Positions 1 through 6,534 of a DNA stretch of 64,000 bases are shown here, in pieces. A program made the position numbers and the translations under genes. The notes beneath the pieces were generated by a model. That model was not told where the DNA came from, searched no databases, and saw only the letters and a program-made list of their open reading frames with translations. Source of the DNA: Microbacterium sp. AZCO. Lineage in GTDB: Bacteria; Actinomycetota; Actinomycetes; Actinomycetales; Microbacteriaceae. Numbering within the stretch: position 1 is the stretch's first letter; every line of letters starts with the position of its first letter. The stretch is from positions 2,666,001 through 2,730,000 of the forward strand of contig NZ_CP154857.1 of NCBI RefSeq assembly GCF_039614715.1. Reading direction: 5' to 3'.

Positions 1-347
1 AGCCACCGCAGCTGGTCGGGGCTGTCGGGCGACGCTCGCCACGTGCGCCACACGCCCTGGCCCACGCGCACGACGGTACCGGCTGCGACGTCGACGATCT
101 CATCGTCGAGGCCCATCTGCCCCCGCCCGCCGAGGAAGACGTACAGCTCCTCGATACGCGCGTGCGCGTGCCAGTAGCCGGCTTCCTCCCCCGGTTCGAG
201 CGCGTTCGCCGTCAGCCCGATGAACTGCATCTCGAGCTCGTGGTCGACGACGCGCCGACCGTCGCGCGAGCTCTCGGGGCGGAATCCGCCGTAGTGGCTG
301 CGCCACTCGTCGAGGGCGCCGATCTCGAGTATCCGGAAGTCCGTCAC
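1..347 (-). CDS. Cupin-domain protein (partial, C-terminus outside window)
   Basis: The minus-strand frame is open from a GTG at 347 to the window edge, so only about 115 residues are visible and no stop is seen. The protein reads as a small single-domain cupin: an EPGEEAGYWHAHARIEELY stretch carries the first cupin motif (G, two His, Glu), followed by a glycine-rich turn (FLGGRGQMG) and a hydrophobic beta segment ending AAGTVVRVGQG. Such proteins bind a metal through the His/Glu set; substrate and reaction are unknown. The GTG start is chosen because TAGAGT lies exactly 6 nt upstream, which fits a leaderless transcript. It is the outermost gene of the minus-strand block at the window start. 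Confidence 0.75.
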   Translation of the reverse strand, partial: MTDFRILEIGALDEWRSHYGGFRPESSRDGRRVVDHELEMQFIGLTANALEPGEEAGYWHAHARIEELYVFLGGRGQMGLDDEIVDVAAGTVVRVGQGVWRTWRASPDSPDQLRW

Positions 348-353
348 GGCGTC

Positions 354-359
354 ACTCTA
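354..359 (-). promoter_or_regulatory. -10 element of leaderless promoter for cupin gene
   Basis: TAGAGT reads on the minus strand 6 nt before the GTG at 347. This matches the TAnnnT-N6-start arrangement seen at many genes here, so transcription should begin at the start codon. Confidence 0.5.
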
Positions 360-374
360 TGACGGTCCTCCGAC

Positions 375-1001
375 TCACGCGTCTCCCGTGGTGATCTGCT
401 TGGCGAGCTCGTCGATGTCGCGCTCGGGAAGGCTGATCCCGGCCTGCGCGAGCCGCTGCCTCAGCACGGCGGGAACCTTCTCGGGGGCCGTCGCGGCGAG
501 ATCGTCGCGCGTCTGCACGACGATGCCCGAGATCTTCTCGATGTCGTTCGCGTTGTTCTGCGACATCGCGGGCAGCCGCTGCTCCTGCTCGGTGCCGAGG
601 CCGCCCTCGCGCTGCGCCTGACCCGCCGTCATCGTGTCGCGGCCGCCATCCTGTCCCTGGTGTCCGCCCGCGGCCTGGTCGCCGTACGTCGGGCCGTCCT
701 GCCCGCTCTGCGACCGGCCTCCGGGCGTCGCGGGTGCCGTCGTCCCGTCGTCGATGACGCCGATGCCGACCGCTTCGTGCGTCGGCTCGTCGCTCGGCGG
801 GGGGAACGAGCCGCTGTAGCCCGGCTCGGCCGCGCCGGCCCCCGGCACCCCCGCCGCCTGCTCGGGGTTCTCCACCTCGTGCTGCTCGGGGACGTCCCGT
901 TCCGGCTCGCCCTCGCGCGGCGTGTCGGCCGCGCCCCCGGCATCCTTCCGGTCGGGGTGGTTCACCCCGGGACGCTCGTACTCGTTGCCCGTCGTCGACA
1001 T
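375..1001 (-). CDS. Hypothetical protein, disordered N-terminus with short helical C-terminal domain
   Basis: 208 residues, not a family I recognise. The first 150 residues are rich in Gly, Pro, Glu, Asp and Gln and look disordered. The last 55 (from DIEKISGIVVQTRDDLAA) look helical and end in a regular LAQAGISLPERDIDELAKQI segment that could be a small folded or oligomerising domain. The ATG at 1001 lies 1 nt after the stop of the upstream acidic gene (GGTGACATG). A GAGGAG ribosome site sits inside that gene's end, so the two are almost surely co-translated. A longer reading frame exists upstream but lacks a ribosome site. Probably a cytoplasmic stress or desiccation-type protein, but that is a guess from composition only. 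Confidence 0.6.
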   Translation of the reverse strand: MSTTGNEYERPGVNHPDRKDAGGAADTPREGEPERDVPEQHEVENPEQAAGVPGAGAAEPGYSGSFPPPSDEPTHEAVGIGVIDDGTTAPATPGGRSQSGQDGPTYGDQAAGGHQGQDGGRDTMTAGQAQREGGLGTEQEQRLPAMSQNNANDIEKISGIVVQTRDDLAATAPEKVPAVLRQRLAQAGISLPERDIDELAKQITTGDA

Positions 1002-1002
1002 G

Positions 1003-1299
1003 TCACCGCTCCTCGGTCTCGTTCGTCTGGTCGTCGGTCTGCTCGTCGCTCTGCTCGTCTGTCGCGAGGTCGGGATCGGTGCCCTGGGTCGCCTCGGCCG
1101 TCTCGACCGGACCGACATCGGTTCCGCCGCGCCTCGTGCCCGCGGCGTTGCTCGCTCGAGGGATGTCGGCGACCCAGCCGTCGCTCATGACGGCGTCGGA
1201 CCGCTCGGCCGTCTCGCCGTCGGCCCTCGCGCCGTCCTCCCAGCCTCCGGCGGGGTCGGCGTCGATGACGCCCTCCGGCAGATCCCTGTCGTCACGCAT
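1003..1299 (-). CDS. Small acidic hypothetical protein
   Basis: 98 residues starting MRDDRDLPEGVIDADPAGGW, almost without hydrophobic core and ending in an Asp/Glu/Gln/Thr-rich tail (repeated DEQ/TDDQ units). It looks intrinsically disordered. The ATG at 1299 is preceded by GAGAGGAGCGC, a good ribosome site. It is the first gene of a two-gene unit with the 208-residue hypothetical protein, with stop and next start 1 nt apart. No signal peptide or membrane segment. Function unknown; the pairing of two acidic disordered proteins suggests a shared role. Confidence 0.55.
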   Translation of the reverse strand: MRDDRDLPEGVIDADPAGGWEDGARADGETAERSDAVMSDGWVADIPRASNAAGTRRGGTDVGPVETAEATQGTDPDLATDEQSDEQTDDQTNETEER

Positions 1300-1394
1300 C
1301 GTGCGCTCCTCTCGACGCTCCCAGCCTGTGCCGACCACCGCACCCCGGTCACGGGGTTGACGGGCGCGGATGCTGCGGCTACGGCGCCGAGTCG

Positions 1395-1832
1395 TCAGGC
1401 GGCGGGATCGTCGCCCGGCGTCCCGGCGCGGGCCGCGGCATCCCGATCCTTCGCGACAGCGTGACCGAGGAGCTGACCGCCGCTCGTGAGCAGCGCACGC
1501 CGCCACGGCGCGACGCCGTCGATCTCGATCTGGATGGAGATCGAGAGGATCGTGCGGATGATCACGATGATCCCGAGGATGAGGGCGTCTTCGAGCGAGG
1601 GCTTCGATGTGATGGTGCGCACGAGGTCGGCGGCGACGAGCACTTCGAGGCCCAGCAGGATCGCGGCGCCGAGTGTCGTGCGCAGGGCCGTGTAGGCCGC
1701 ATGCGCACCCTCGCGACGAAGGAGGGAGCGGATGCCGAGCACGACGGCGATGACGAACCCGATGACCATCGCCGCGGCGCCGACCACCTCGAAGCCGACA
1801 GCGACGGCGGTGAAGACCGACTCGATGTCCAC
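1395..1832 (-). CDS. DUF1622 family membrane protein
   Basis: 145 residues with three hydrophobic segments (about residues 10-35, 55-75 and 85-105). The IIRTILSISIQIEIDG stretch is the signature I associate with DUF1622, a small inner-membrane family of unknown function. The C-terminal 40 residues are polar and should be cytoplasmic. The GTG at 1832 is chosen over upstream in-frame starts because TACGCT lies exactly 6 nt before it, giving a leaderless transcript, and because the protein then begins directly at the family's usual N-terminus. No functional partner is evident nearby. Confidence 0.8.
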   Translation of the reverse strand: MDIESVFTAVAVGFEVVGAAAMVIGFVIAVVLGIRSLLRREGAHAAYTALRTTLGAAILLGLEVLVAADLVRTITSKPSLEDALILGIIVIIRTILSISIQIEIDGVAPWRRALLTSGGQLLGHAVAKDRDAAARAGTPGDDPAA

Positions 1833-1838
1833 CCGCCC

Positions 1839-1844
1839 AGCGTA
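1839..1844 (-). promoter_or_regulatory. -10 element of leaderless promoter for DUF1622 gene
   Basis: TACGCT on the minus strand, 6 nt before the GTG at 1832. Confidence 0.5.
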
Positions 1845-1866
1845 GGGGCGCGACGGGCGGCGGGGG

Positions 1867-2166
1867 CTAAGCCGAGCGGCGCTGCTGGAGGATGCCGGCG
1901 CGCGCCGGATTGGCGGCGAACCAGTCGGCGACGTACCAGCAGACCGGGATGACCGAGCGATCGCCGCGCGCCTCGAGCTCGGCCACCGCACGATCGACCA
2001 GCTCGCCCGCGTAGCCGTGGCCGCGGAAGGTGGGCACGGTGTACGCGCGGGTCATCGCGACGCTCCGGCCGTCGTCGCGATAGTCGAGCACGCTCACGAG
2101 GTCGTCGCCCCGGAACAGGGCGTACCGCGAGGCGTCCGGCTCGTGCGCGAAGGTCAGGTCACTCAC
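1867..2166 (-). CDS. Small GNAT-fold N-acetyltransferase (YjdJ type)
   Basis: 99 residues, the size of the compact one-domain GNAT proteins (YjdJ/NATD1 type). The acetyl-CoA loop is visible as VPTFRGHGYAGELVDRAVAE, the R/Q-x-x-G-x-G/A motif, preceded by a beta strand (SVAMTRAYTV). The C-terminal VIPVCWYVADWFAANP stretch is typical of the family. It probably acetylates a small molecule or protein amine; the substrate is unknown. The GTG at 2166 is chosen because TACCCT stands 6 nt upstream (leaderless pattern); the frame continues further but without support. Divergent from the leader-peptide and regulator unit. Confidence 0.8.
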   Translation of the reverse strand: MSDLTFAHEPDASRYALFRGDDLVSVLDYRDDGRSVAMTRAYTVPTFRGHGYAGELVDRAVAELEARGDRSVIPVCWYVADWFAANPARAGILQQRRSA

Positions 2167-2172
2167 CCCGTC

Positions 2173-2178
2173 AGGGTA
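2173..2178 (-). promoter_or_regulatory. -10 element of leaderless promoter for GNAT gene
   Basis: TACCCT on the minus strand, 6 nt before the GTG at 2166. Confidence 0.45.
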
Positions 2179-2321
2179 CGCCCGCGAAACGGCCCCCGGC
2201 CGTAACACAGGGGCGTCGCATCCCTTTCCCAGGCGGGTTCGCGGGCACGTTGCCGCCCCGCTGGCTGGGATTGAGCAATCTGTCACATTTCGTCACGACG
2301 GCGTCCTATGATCCGTGCGGT

Positions 2322-2351
2322 TTGACACATTCCGACGCAGTCCGCAATAAT
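2322..2351 (+). promoter_or_regulatory. Promoter of the leader peptide / winged-helix regulator unit
   Basis: A consensus TTGACA at 2322-2327 is followed after 18 nt by AATAAT (2346-2351). The leader-peptide ATG begins 8 nt after the -10 box, so the transcript should be leaderless. This is one of the few promoters in the window with a clear -35 hexamer. Confidence 0.6.
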
Positions 2352-2358
2352 CGGGCGC

Positions 2359-2460
2359 ATGACTGACAACGCACGCTCACTGTCCGCCTGGGAGGCGAAC
2401 GGGGCTGCCGGCATGATGATGGCCGGCCGTGTTGTCATGTGTTGTCGAATGTGCCGCTGA
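2359..2460 (+). CDS. Cysteine-rich putative leader peptide (33 aa)
   Basis: A 34-codon ORF too short for usual gene finding. It begins MTDNARSLSAWEANG and ends VVMCCRMCR before a TGA. Three of its last six residues are Cys (CCRMCR), like the Cys-containing leader peptides that act as cysteine-responsive attenuators in actinobacteria. It starts 8 nt after a strong -10 box and so is probably translated from a leaderless mRNA. It lies about 200 nt upstream of the winged-helix gene, with a GC hairpin in between. Inferred role: ribosome stalling on Cys (or Met) codons when the charged tRNA is scarce alters transcription or translation of the regulator downstream. Not proven. Confidence 0.6.
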   Translation: MTDNARSLSAWEANGAAGMMMAGRVVMCCRMCR

Positions 2461-2494
2461 TTCGGTGACCCCTGCCGGACCACGCCGCGGCGCC

Positions 2495-2513
2495 GGCTCC
2501 TGATCTAGGAGCC
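2495..2513 (+). promoter_or_regulatory. Hairpin between leader peptide and regulator gene
   Basis: GGCTCCT-GATCT-AGGAGCC forms a perfect 7-bp stem with a 5-nt loop, 35 nt after the leader-peptide stop. No T-run follows, so it is not a classical terminator. It could be one arm of an attenuator or the pause site of a translation-coupled switch. Confidence 0.35.
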
Positions 2514-2656
2514 CCGCGACGAGTCCCCGATGCATCGATGCGCCCCACCCCTCCGCGCCATCCGATGCGTCGCACACGGCCCCCAGGGCCCGGCCTCCCG
2601 GCCGAACAACGACACATCACCGGCTGCCGCCGGACTCCCGCTAGGACTTCGTCATC

Positions 2657-3418
2657 ATGTCGACCACCGCTCTCCTCGACCGCACCTCCGCCCCCGCCGC
2701 TCCCGTCCGCCACCTCCGCGCCGTGACCGCTCCCGTGACCACCGTCGATGCCCCCGGCGCGGACGCCCCCGCCGTGGAGGCGCCGGCCGCTCCCGCCCAG
2801 CGCAACCTGCCCCCGGGCACCGCGCCCCGCGGCTTCGCCCTCTACGTGGGCCTCGACGAGGTCAAGGCGGCCGCCGCCGGCGTCTCGCTCCCCCTCCTCG
2901 TCGACGCGCTCCGCCGCACGATCGCCGACCTCGCACCCAACGCCGAGACGTACGCGACCGTCGCCCTCGCTCCCGTCGGAGCGGGCGGACGCGATGTCGA
3001 CGTCGTGCGCCTCGCGCTGCACGAGCCGTCGGCCGTCGCCCGCACGAAGCAGGAGGAGCCCGAGGACGACGAGCGCACCGCCGGAGGCGTCGTCGTCGAC
3101 ATCTCGCGCAAGCGCGTGCTGATCGAGGGCGAGTCCGCGGCCTTCACGTTCAAGGAGTTCGAGCTGCTGCAGTACCTCGTGCTCCGCGAGGGCCGCACGA
3201 TCGAGCGCAACGAGCTCGTCTCGTCGCTGTGGCAGGCCGGCGACGACGACGCGCCGGGCGAGCGCACGATCGACGTGCACGTCCGTCGCCTGCGCGCCAA
3301 GCTCGGGCGCTACGAGGACATCGTGCGCACCGTGCGCGGCGTCGGCTACCGCTTCGACCGTCACGCCGACGTCGTGATCCGCTACGGGCACGGCACGCCC
3401 TCGCCCGACCGCTTCTGA
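2657..3418 (+). CDS. OmpR/PhoB-type winged-helix transcriptional regulator lacking a receiver domain
   Basis: 253 residues. The N-terminal 60 are Ala/Pro-rich and look disordered. Residues about 60-130 form an unassigned alpha/beta region (GFALYVGLDEVKAAAAGV), not a CheY-like receiver. The C-terminal 110 residues are a trans_reg_C winged helix: DISRKRVLIEGESAAFTFKE, FELLQYLVLREGRTIERNEL, the recognition helix in RTIDVHVRRLRAKLG and the wing ending VRGVGYRF. It should bind DNA directly without phosphorelay. The ATG at 2657 has an AGGAC-like site 10 nt upstream. It is the only gene after the Cys-rich leader peptide, so its level may report amino-acid or thiol status. It may be autoregulatory. 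Confidence 0.85.
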   Translation: MSTTALLDRTSAPAAPVRHLRAVTAPVTTVDAPGADAPAVEAPAAPAQRNLPPGTAPRGFALYVGLDEVKAAAAGVSLPLLVDALRRTIADLAPNAETYATVALAPVGAGGRDVDVVRLALHEPSAVARTKQEEPEDDERTAGGVVVDISRKRVLIEGESAAFTFKEFELLQYLVLREGRTIERNELVSSLWQAGDDDAPGERTIDVHVRRLRAKLGRYEDIVRTVRGVGYRFDRHADVVIRYGHGTPSPDRF

Positions 3419-3430
3419 CTCGCCCGGCCG

Positions 3431-3506
3431 CCCCTCGTTCCGCCTCGTTCCCCCTCGTTCCGCCGAGTTGCCAGAAGATGTGGCGGATCGGCGCCGAGTT
3501 GCCAGA
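3431..3506 (+). repeat. Short tandem and direct repeats upstream of alkA-like gene
   Basis: Three 10-bp units ending CTCGTTC lie back to back at 3431-3460. They are followed by two copies of CGCCGAGTTGCCAGA at 3461-3475 and 3492-3506, 31 bp apart. They sit in the 154-nt gap before the glycosylase gene. They could be repeated operators or neutral slippage products. Confidence 0.6.
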
Positions 3507-3560
3507 TCTTCGCGCACATCGGCGCGCAGAGACGGTTCGGGAATGTCGGCGCCCGGCGCG

Positions 3561-3566
3561 TAGGGT
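3561..3566 (+). promoter_or_regulatory. -10 element of leaderless promoter for alkA-like gene
   Basis: TAGGGT, 6 nt before the ATG at 3573. Confidence 0.5.
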
Positions 3567-3572
3567 GAGCGC

Positions 3573-4568
3573 ATGACGACCTCGCTGTCCCGCATCCGGG
3601 CCCTGCCCGGCGTCGCCGGACAGCGGGCGCGAGACCCTCGGCCCGACCACGGCCGGGCGCTCGAGACCGAGTATCGGCCGCGGCATCCCCTCGACCTCGC
3701 TCGCACCGTGCTGTACCAGCGGCACGGCGCGGGAGACCCGACGATGACCACCGACGGCGCCGTCATCTGGCGTGCGAGCCGCACTCCGGAGGGCGTCGCC
3801 ACCCTCGCGCTGCGCGAGTCGCCTGCGGGGGTCGTGCGCGGGGCGGCGTGGGGCCCGGGCCGGCACTGGGCGCTGAGCCAGCTGCCCGCCCTGTGCGGCG
3901 ACGCCGACGATCCTTCCGGGTTCGAGGCTGGCATCCACCCGCTCATCGCGGATGCGCACCACCGCAACCCCGGCCTGCGGCTCAGCCGCACGGATCTGCT
4001 CTTCGACGCCCTCGCGAGTGCGATCTTCGAGCAGAAGGTCACCGGGATGCAGGCATTCGGCGCGTGGCGGCGGATCGTGACGTGGTTCGGCGAGCGAGCC
4101 CCCGGACCGACGCCGCGCCCCATGTTCGCGCCGCCCACGATCGACGGGTGGCGCCGCATCCCCTCGTGGGCGTGGCACCGTGCCGGGCTCGAGCCGCCGC
4201 AGGCGCGGACCGTCGTCGCTGCGGCGCAGCACGGCGACTCGATCGCGCGGGCCGTGGACACCGCAGCCGGCGGCGAGGCGCGCGAGCGCGTGCTCGTGAG
4301 CCTCCCCGGCATCGGACCGTGGACCAGCGCCGAGACGCGCATCCGGGCGTACGGCGACGCCGATGCCGTGAGCGTCGGCGACTACCACCTCGCGCACGAG
4401 GTCGGGTTCGCCCTCACGGGGGCGCGCACCGACGACGACGGCATGATCGCGCTCCTCGAACCGTGGGCGGGGCATCGGCAGCGGGTCATCCGGCTCATCG
4501 GCCTGAGCGGCGTGCACGAGGCACGCCGCGGCCCGCGGCTGCATCCGGAAGACCATCGCGAGCGCTGA
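3573..4568 (+). CDS. DNA-3-methyladenine glycosylase II-like, HhH-GPD base-excision glycosylase
   Basis: 331 residues. The C-terminal half is an HhH-GPD domain: a helix-hairpin-helix LPGIGPWTSAETRIRAYG at about residues 244-261 and the catalytic Asp at residue 270 in SVGDYHLAHEVGFALTG. The N-terminal 120 residues are a beta-rich lead-in as in AlkA. It should excise alkylated purines from DNA, leaving abasic sites for base-excision repair. The HhH lacks the Cys cluster of EndoIII/MutY, as expected for AlkA. Start ATG 3573 follows TAGGGT by 6 nt (leaderless). No Ada domain or methyltransferase is adjacent, so regulation by alkylation is not evident. AlkA and similar 3-mA glycosylases cannot be separated from sequence alone. 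Confidence 0.85.
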   Translation: MTTSLSRIRALPGVAGQRARDPRPDHGRALETEYRPRHPLDLARTVLYQRHGAGDPTMTTDGAVIWRASRTPEGVATLALRESPAGVVRGAAWGPGRHWALSQLPALCGDADDPSGFEAGIHPLIADAHHRNPGLRLSRTDLLFDALASAIFEQKVTGMQAFGAWRRIVTWFGERAPGPTPRPMFAPPTIDGWRRIPSWAWHRAGLEPPQARTVVAAAQHGDSIARAVDTAAGGEARERVLVSLPGIGPWTSAETRIRAYGDADAVSVGDYHLAHEVGFALTGARTDDDGMIALLEPWAGHRQRVIRLIGLSGVHEARRGPRLHPEDHRER

Positions 4569-4613
4569 TCAAGCCCCTGGCGTGCGAGTCGACCTCTTCG
4601 CCAGGATGATGCC

Positions 4614-5000
4614 ATGATCGACCCGATTCCCGACCTTCCCCCCGGAGTGCTGGGCTTCCGTGCCGTCGGCGTCGTCGAGGCCGCCGACTACCGCTCGGTG
4701 CTCGACCCCGCGATCGATGCGGCCGTCGCCAAAGGCCAGAAGGTCAACCTCGTCTTCGTGCTCGGCGACGAATTCGACCGCTACTCGCTGAGCGCGCTCT
4801 GGCAGGACGTGCTGCTGGAGGGCAAGCCCGAAGGCGCCTGGGGGCGCGTCGCGCTCGTGACCAACCGCCGCGTGATCGGCCAGATGGTCCACGGGCTCGG
4901 ATTCCTCATGCCGGCCGAGTTCCGGCTGTTTCCGCTGAGCGCCCTCGCGACCGCGATCGACTGGGCGGCGGGCGAGAAGGTTCCGGACGCCGACGCCTGA
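4614..5000 (+). CDS. SpoIIAA-like (STAS/SpoIIAA-like superfamily) protein
   Basis: 128 residues matching the short SpoIIAA-like family (PF11964 type): an N-terminal strand GVLGFRAVGVVEAADY, a central KVNLVFVLGDEFDRYS strand-loop, and C-terminal GRVALVTNRRVIGQMV with FRLFPLSALATAIDWAAG. These are cytoplasmic alpha/beta proteins of unknown biochemical role; they lack the phosphorylatable Ser of true anti-sigma antagonists. The ATG at 4614 is preceded by CAGGAT-N6, a weak version of the leaderless pattern. It is 45 nt after the glycosylase and could be co-transcribed with it. Confidence 0.8.
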   Translation: MIDPIPDLPPGVLGFRAVGVVEAADYRSVLDPAIDAAVAKGQKVNLVFVLGDEFDRYSLSALWQDVLLEGKPEGAWGRVALVTNRRVIGQMVHGLGFLMPAEFRLFPLSALATAIDWAAGEKVPDADA

Positions 5001-5093
5001 GCATCTTGCGGATGTCGGAGGCCCCGAGGACACTGGGTCGCGCCGCGGGCCGAGGGCGGCAGACCCGACCATCCACCCCCGAGGAGGAGTTCC

Positions 5094-5507
5094 ATGCTCA
5101 GCCTGAATCCGTATCTCTCGTTCAAAGACAACGCCCGCGACGCGATCGAGTTCTACCAGAGCGTCTTCGGCGGCGACCTCCAGATCTCCACGTTCGGCGA
5201 CTTCGTGGGGATGGTGGAGGACCCTGCCGAGAAGGACCTCGTGATGCACTCGCAGCTCACGAGCCCCGACGGCTTCGTGCTCATGGCCTCCGACACGCCG
5301 TCGAGCATGCCCTACCGCGAGCCGGCCGGCAGTTCGGTCTCGGTCAGCGGTGAGGACGAGGCCAAGCTGCAGGGCTTCTGGGATGCCCTGTCCGAGGGCG
5401 GCACTGTCACGATGCCGTACGAGACCCCGCCGTGGGGCGGTCGGTTCGGGATGCTGCGCGACAAGTTCGGCATCGACTGGATGGTCGCGCTCAACGCCCA
5501 GCAGTGA
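5094..5507 (+). CDS. VOC family protein, PhnB/YjdN-like
   Basis: 137 residues with the glyoxalase fold of the PhnB/YjdN group: LNPYLSFKDNARDAIEFYQSVFGGDL at the N-terminus, a central LMASDTP strand and the closing PWGGRFGMLRDKFGIDWMVAL. The family includes uncharacterised homologues once named 3-demethylubiquinone methyltransferase-like; no catalytic activity can be assigned. The metal-binding His/Glu set of true glyoxalases is not obvious. The ATG is preceded by GAGGAGGAG with good spacing. It appears to be a single-gene unit. Confidence 0.85.
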   Translation: MLSLNPYLSFKDNARDAIEFYQSVFGGDLQISTFGDFVGMVEDPAEKDLVMHSQLTSPDGFVLMASDTPSSMPYREPAGSSVSVSGEDEAKLQGFWDALSEGGTVTMPYETPPWGGRFGMLRDKFGIDWMVALNAQQ

Positions 5508-5663
5508 GGTGGGTGGCGCGGGGCGCGGTGAGGCCGCGCCTCGCTGCGTGGTGCCGCGGGGCGCGGGGCGCGGTGCGACCGCGGGTTGCGGCACGGTGCC
5601 GCGCGGCGGTGCGAGGCGCGGCCGCACCCCGCGCCGGGGCGTCCGGCGCCGGGCACCGGCCCC
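5508..5663. repeat. Low-complexity G/C-rich spacer
   Basis: Between the VOC gene and the next promoter the DNA is built of repeated GGGCGCGGTG and GCGGTG(C/A) words on the plus strand. No gene, terminator or operator is convincing in it. Confidence 0.5.
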
Positions 5664-5669
5664 TAGGCT
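5664..5669 (+). promoter_or_regulatory. -10 element of leaderless promoter for small membrane protein
   Basis: TAGGCT, 6 nt before the ATG at 5676; this helps confirm the short gene. Confidence 0.5.
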
Positions 5670-5675
5670 GACGAC

Positions 5676-5918
5676 ATGACGCAATCGGGTGGGCCGGACC
5701 GACCGGGACGAGGGTGGCCGCGTGGCCGCATCGGGTGGATCGTCGGCACTGTCGTGCTGCTCGGCACCGGCGCGATCATCGGGCTTGTGCTCGGCAGCAT
5801 CCTGCTCGGACTCATGATCGCCGCGATCGTGTCGATCGGCTGGATCATGGCCTATGAGTCGTCGCGCGGGCGCACGCCCGAGCTGTACGACGAGGACGAC
5901 GACGGGGCGAGGCTTTAG
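5676..5918 (+). CDS. Small two-helix membrane protein
   Basis: 80 residues. A Gly/Pro/Arg-rich cytoplasmic head (about 18 residues) is followed by two hydrophobic helices (IGWIVGTVVLLGTGAIIGLV and ILLGLMIAAIVSIGWIMAY) and an acidic tail (YDEDDDGARL). No conserved family is recognised. The gene is credited because a TAGGCT box stands exactly 6 nt before its ATG and because its codon use matches neighbouring genes. It stands alone between two repeat-rich spacers. Function unknown. Confidence 0.6.
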   Translation: MTQSGGPDRPGRGWPRGRIGWIVGTVVLLGTGAIIGLVLGSILLGLMIAAIVSIGWIMAYESSRGRTPELYDEDDDGARL

Positions 5919-6021
5919 CCCCTCCTCCCGCCGACGCCGCGCCGGCCCCATTCGTCGATGCGGCGGACACTTCCGGCAGGCGCTGCACCCGGGCTTCCCG
6001 TCGAGACGGCCGCGGTCTTTC

Positions 6022-6174
6022 CGTCGACACGGCCCCGGCCTTCCCGACACGGCGCCCGGCCTTCCCGACACGACGCCCGGGCTCTGCCGACCCGGGCCCC
6101 GGCCTTTTCGTCGACACGGCCCCGGCCTTCCCGACACGACGCCCTGGCTTTGCCGACCCGGGCCCCGGCCTTTT
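6022..6174. repeat. Imperfect 66/87-bp tandem repeat
   Basis: A unit beginning CGTCGACACGGCCCCGGCC and ending GGGCCCCGGCCTTTT occurs at 6022-6108 and again at 6109-6174. The first copy is longer because an inner 21-bp word containing GGCCTTCCCGACAC is duplicated in it. The tract fills the gap between the small membrane protein and the DUF1918 gene. It reads open on the minus strand, but only because stop codons are rare at this GC content. Confidence 0.75.
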
Positions 6175-6217
6175 CGTCGGCCCTCCGCGGTCGTATCGTG
6201 ACGGCAGGAGGTGCGCC

Positions 6218-6403
6218 ATGCAAGCCACTGTGGGCGACCGTGTCCTCATCCATGGGCGTGCGGTCGGGATGGCCGAGCGGACCGGCGAAGTCGTCGAGCT
6301 GCGCGGGCATGCCGACGATCCGCTGCTCGTCGTGCGGTTCGACGACGGGCACGAGGCGATCGTGTCGCCCGGCGGGGACTGCGAGATCGTGCACAGGACC
6401 TGA
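6218..6403 (+). CDS. DUF1918 family small protein
   Basis: 61 residues, a single compact domain. MQATVGDRVLIHGRAVGMAE, then TGEVVELRG and LLVVRFDDGHEAIVSPGGD are the hallmarks of DUF1918, a KOW/SH3-like small beta-barrel frequent in actinobacteria. It is cytoplasmic and of unknown function; nucleic-acid or protein binding is plausible from the fold. The ATG has a strong AGGAGGTG site 5 nt upstream, and a TATCGT box lies about 20 nt upstream. Confidence 0.85.
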   Translation: MQATVGDRVLIHGRAVGMAERTGEVVELRGHADDPLLVVRFDDGHEAIVSPGGDCEIVHRT

Positions 6404-6534
6404 TCCCCGATGAGGTCCCGCACCGCCTCGGTGTCTCGTCGTCGAGGGACCGACGAGCGGGCGGTCCGGGGCGGCGAGTAGCGTCGGCGAGGACGCCGCG
6501 GGTCGCGCGTCGCGCTCGATAGAGAGGGCCGCAC

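Noticed and set aside
5915..6394. A minus-strand frame of about 160 codons over the 66/87-bp repeat
   Set aside because: It consists of repeat-derived VGKARASCREGRG-like units and overlaps the DUF1918 gene; no start signal.
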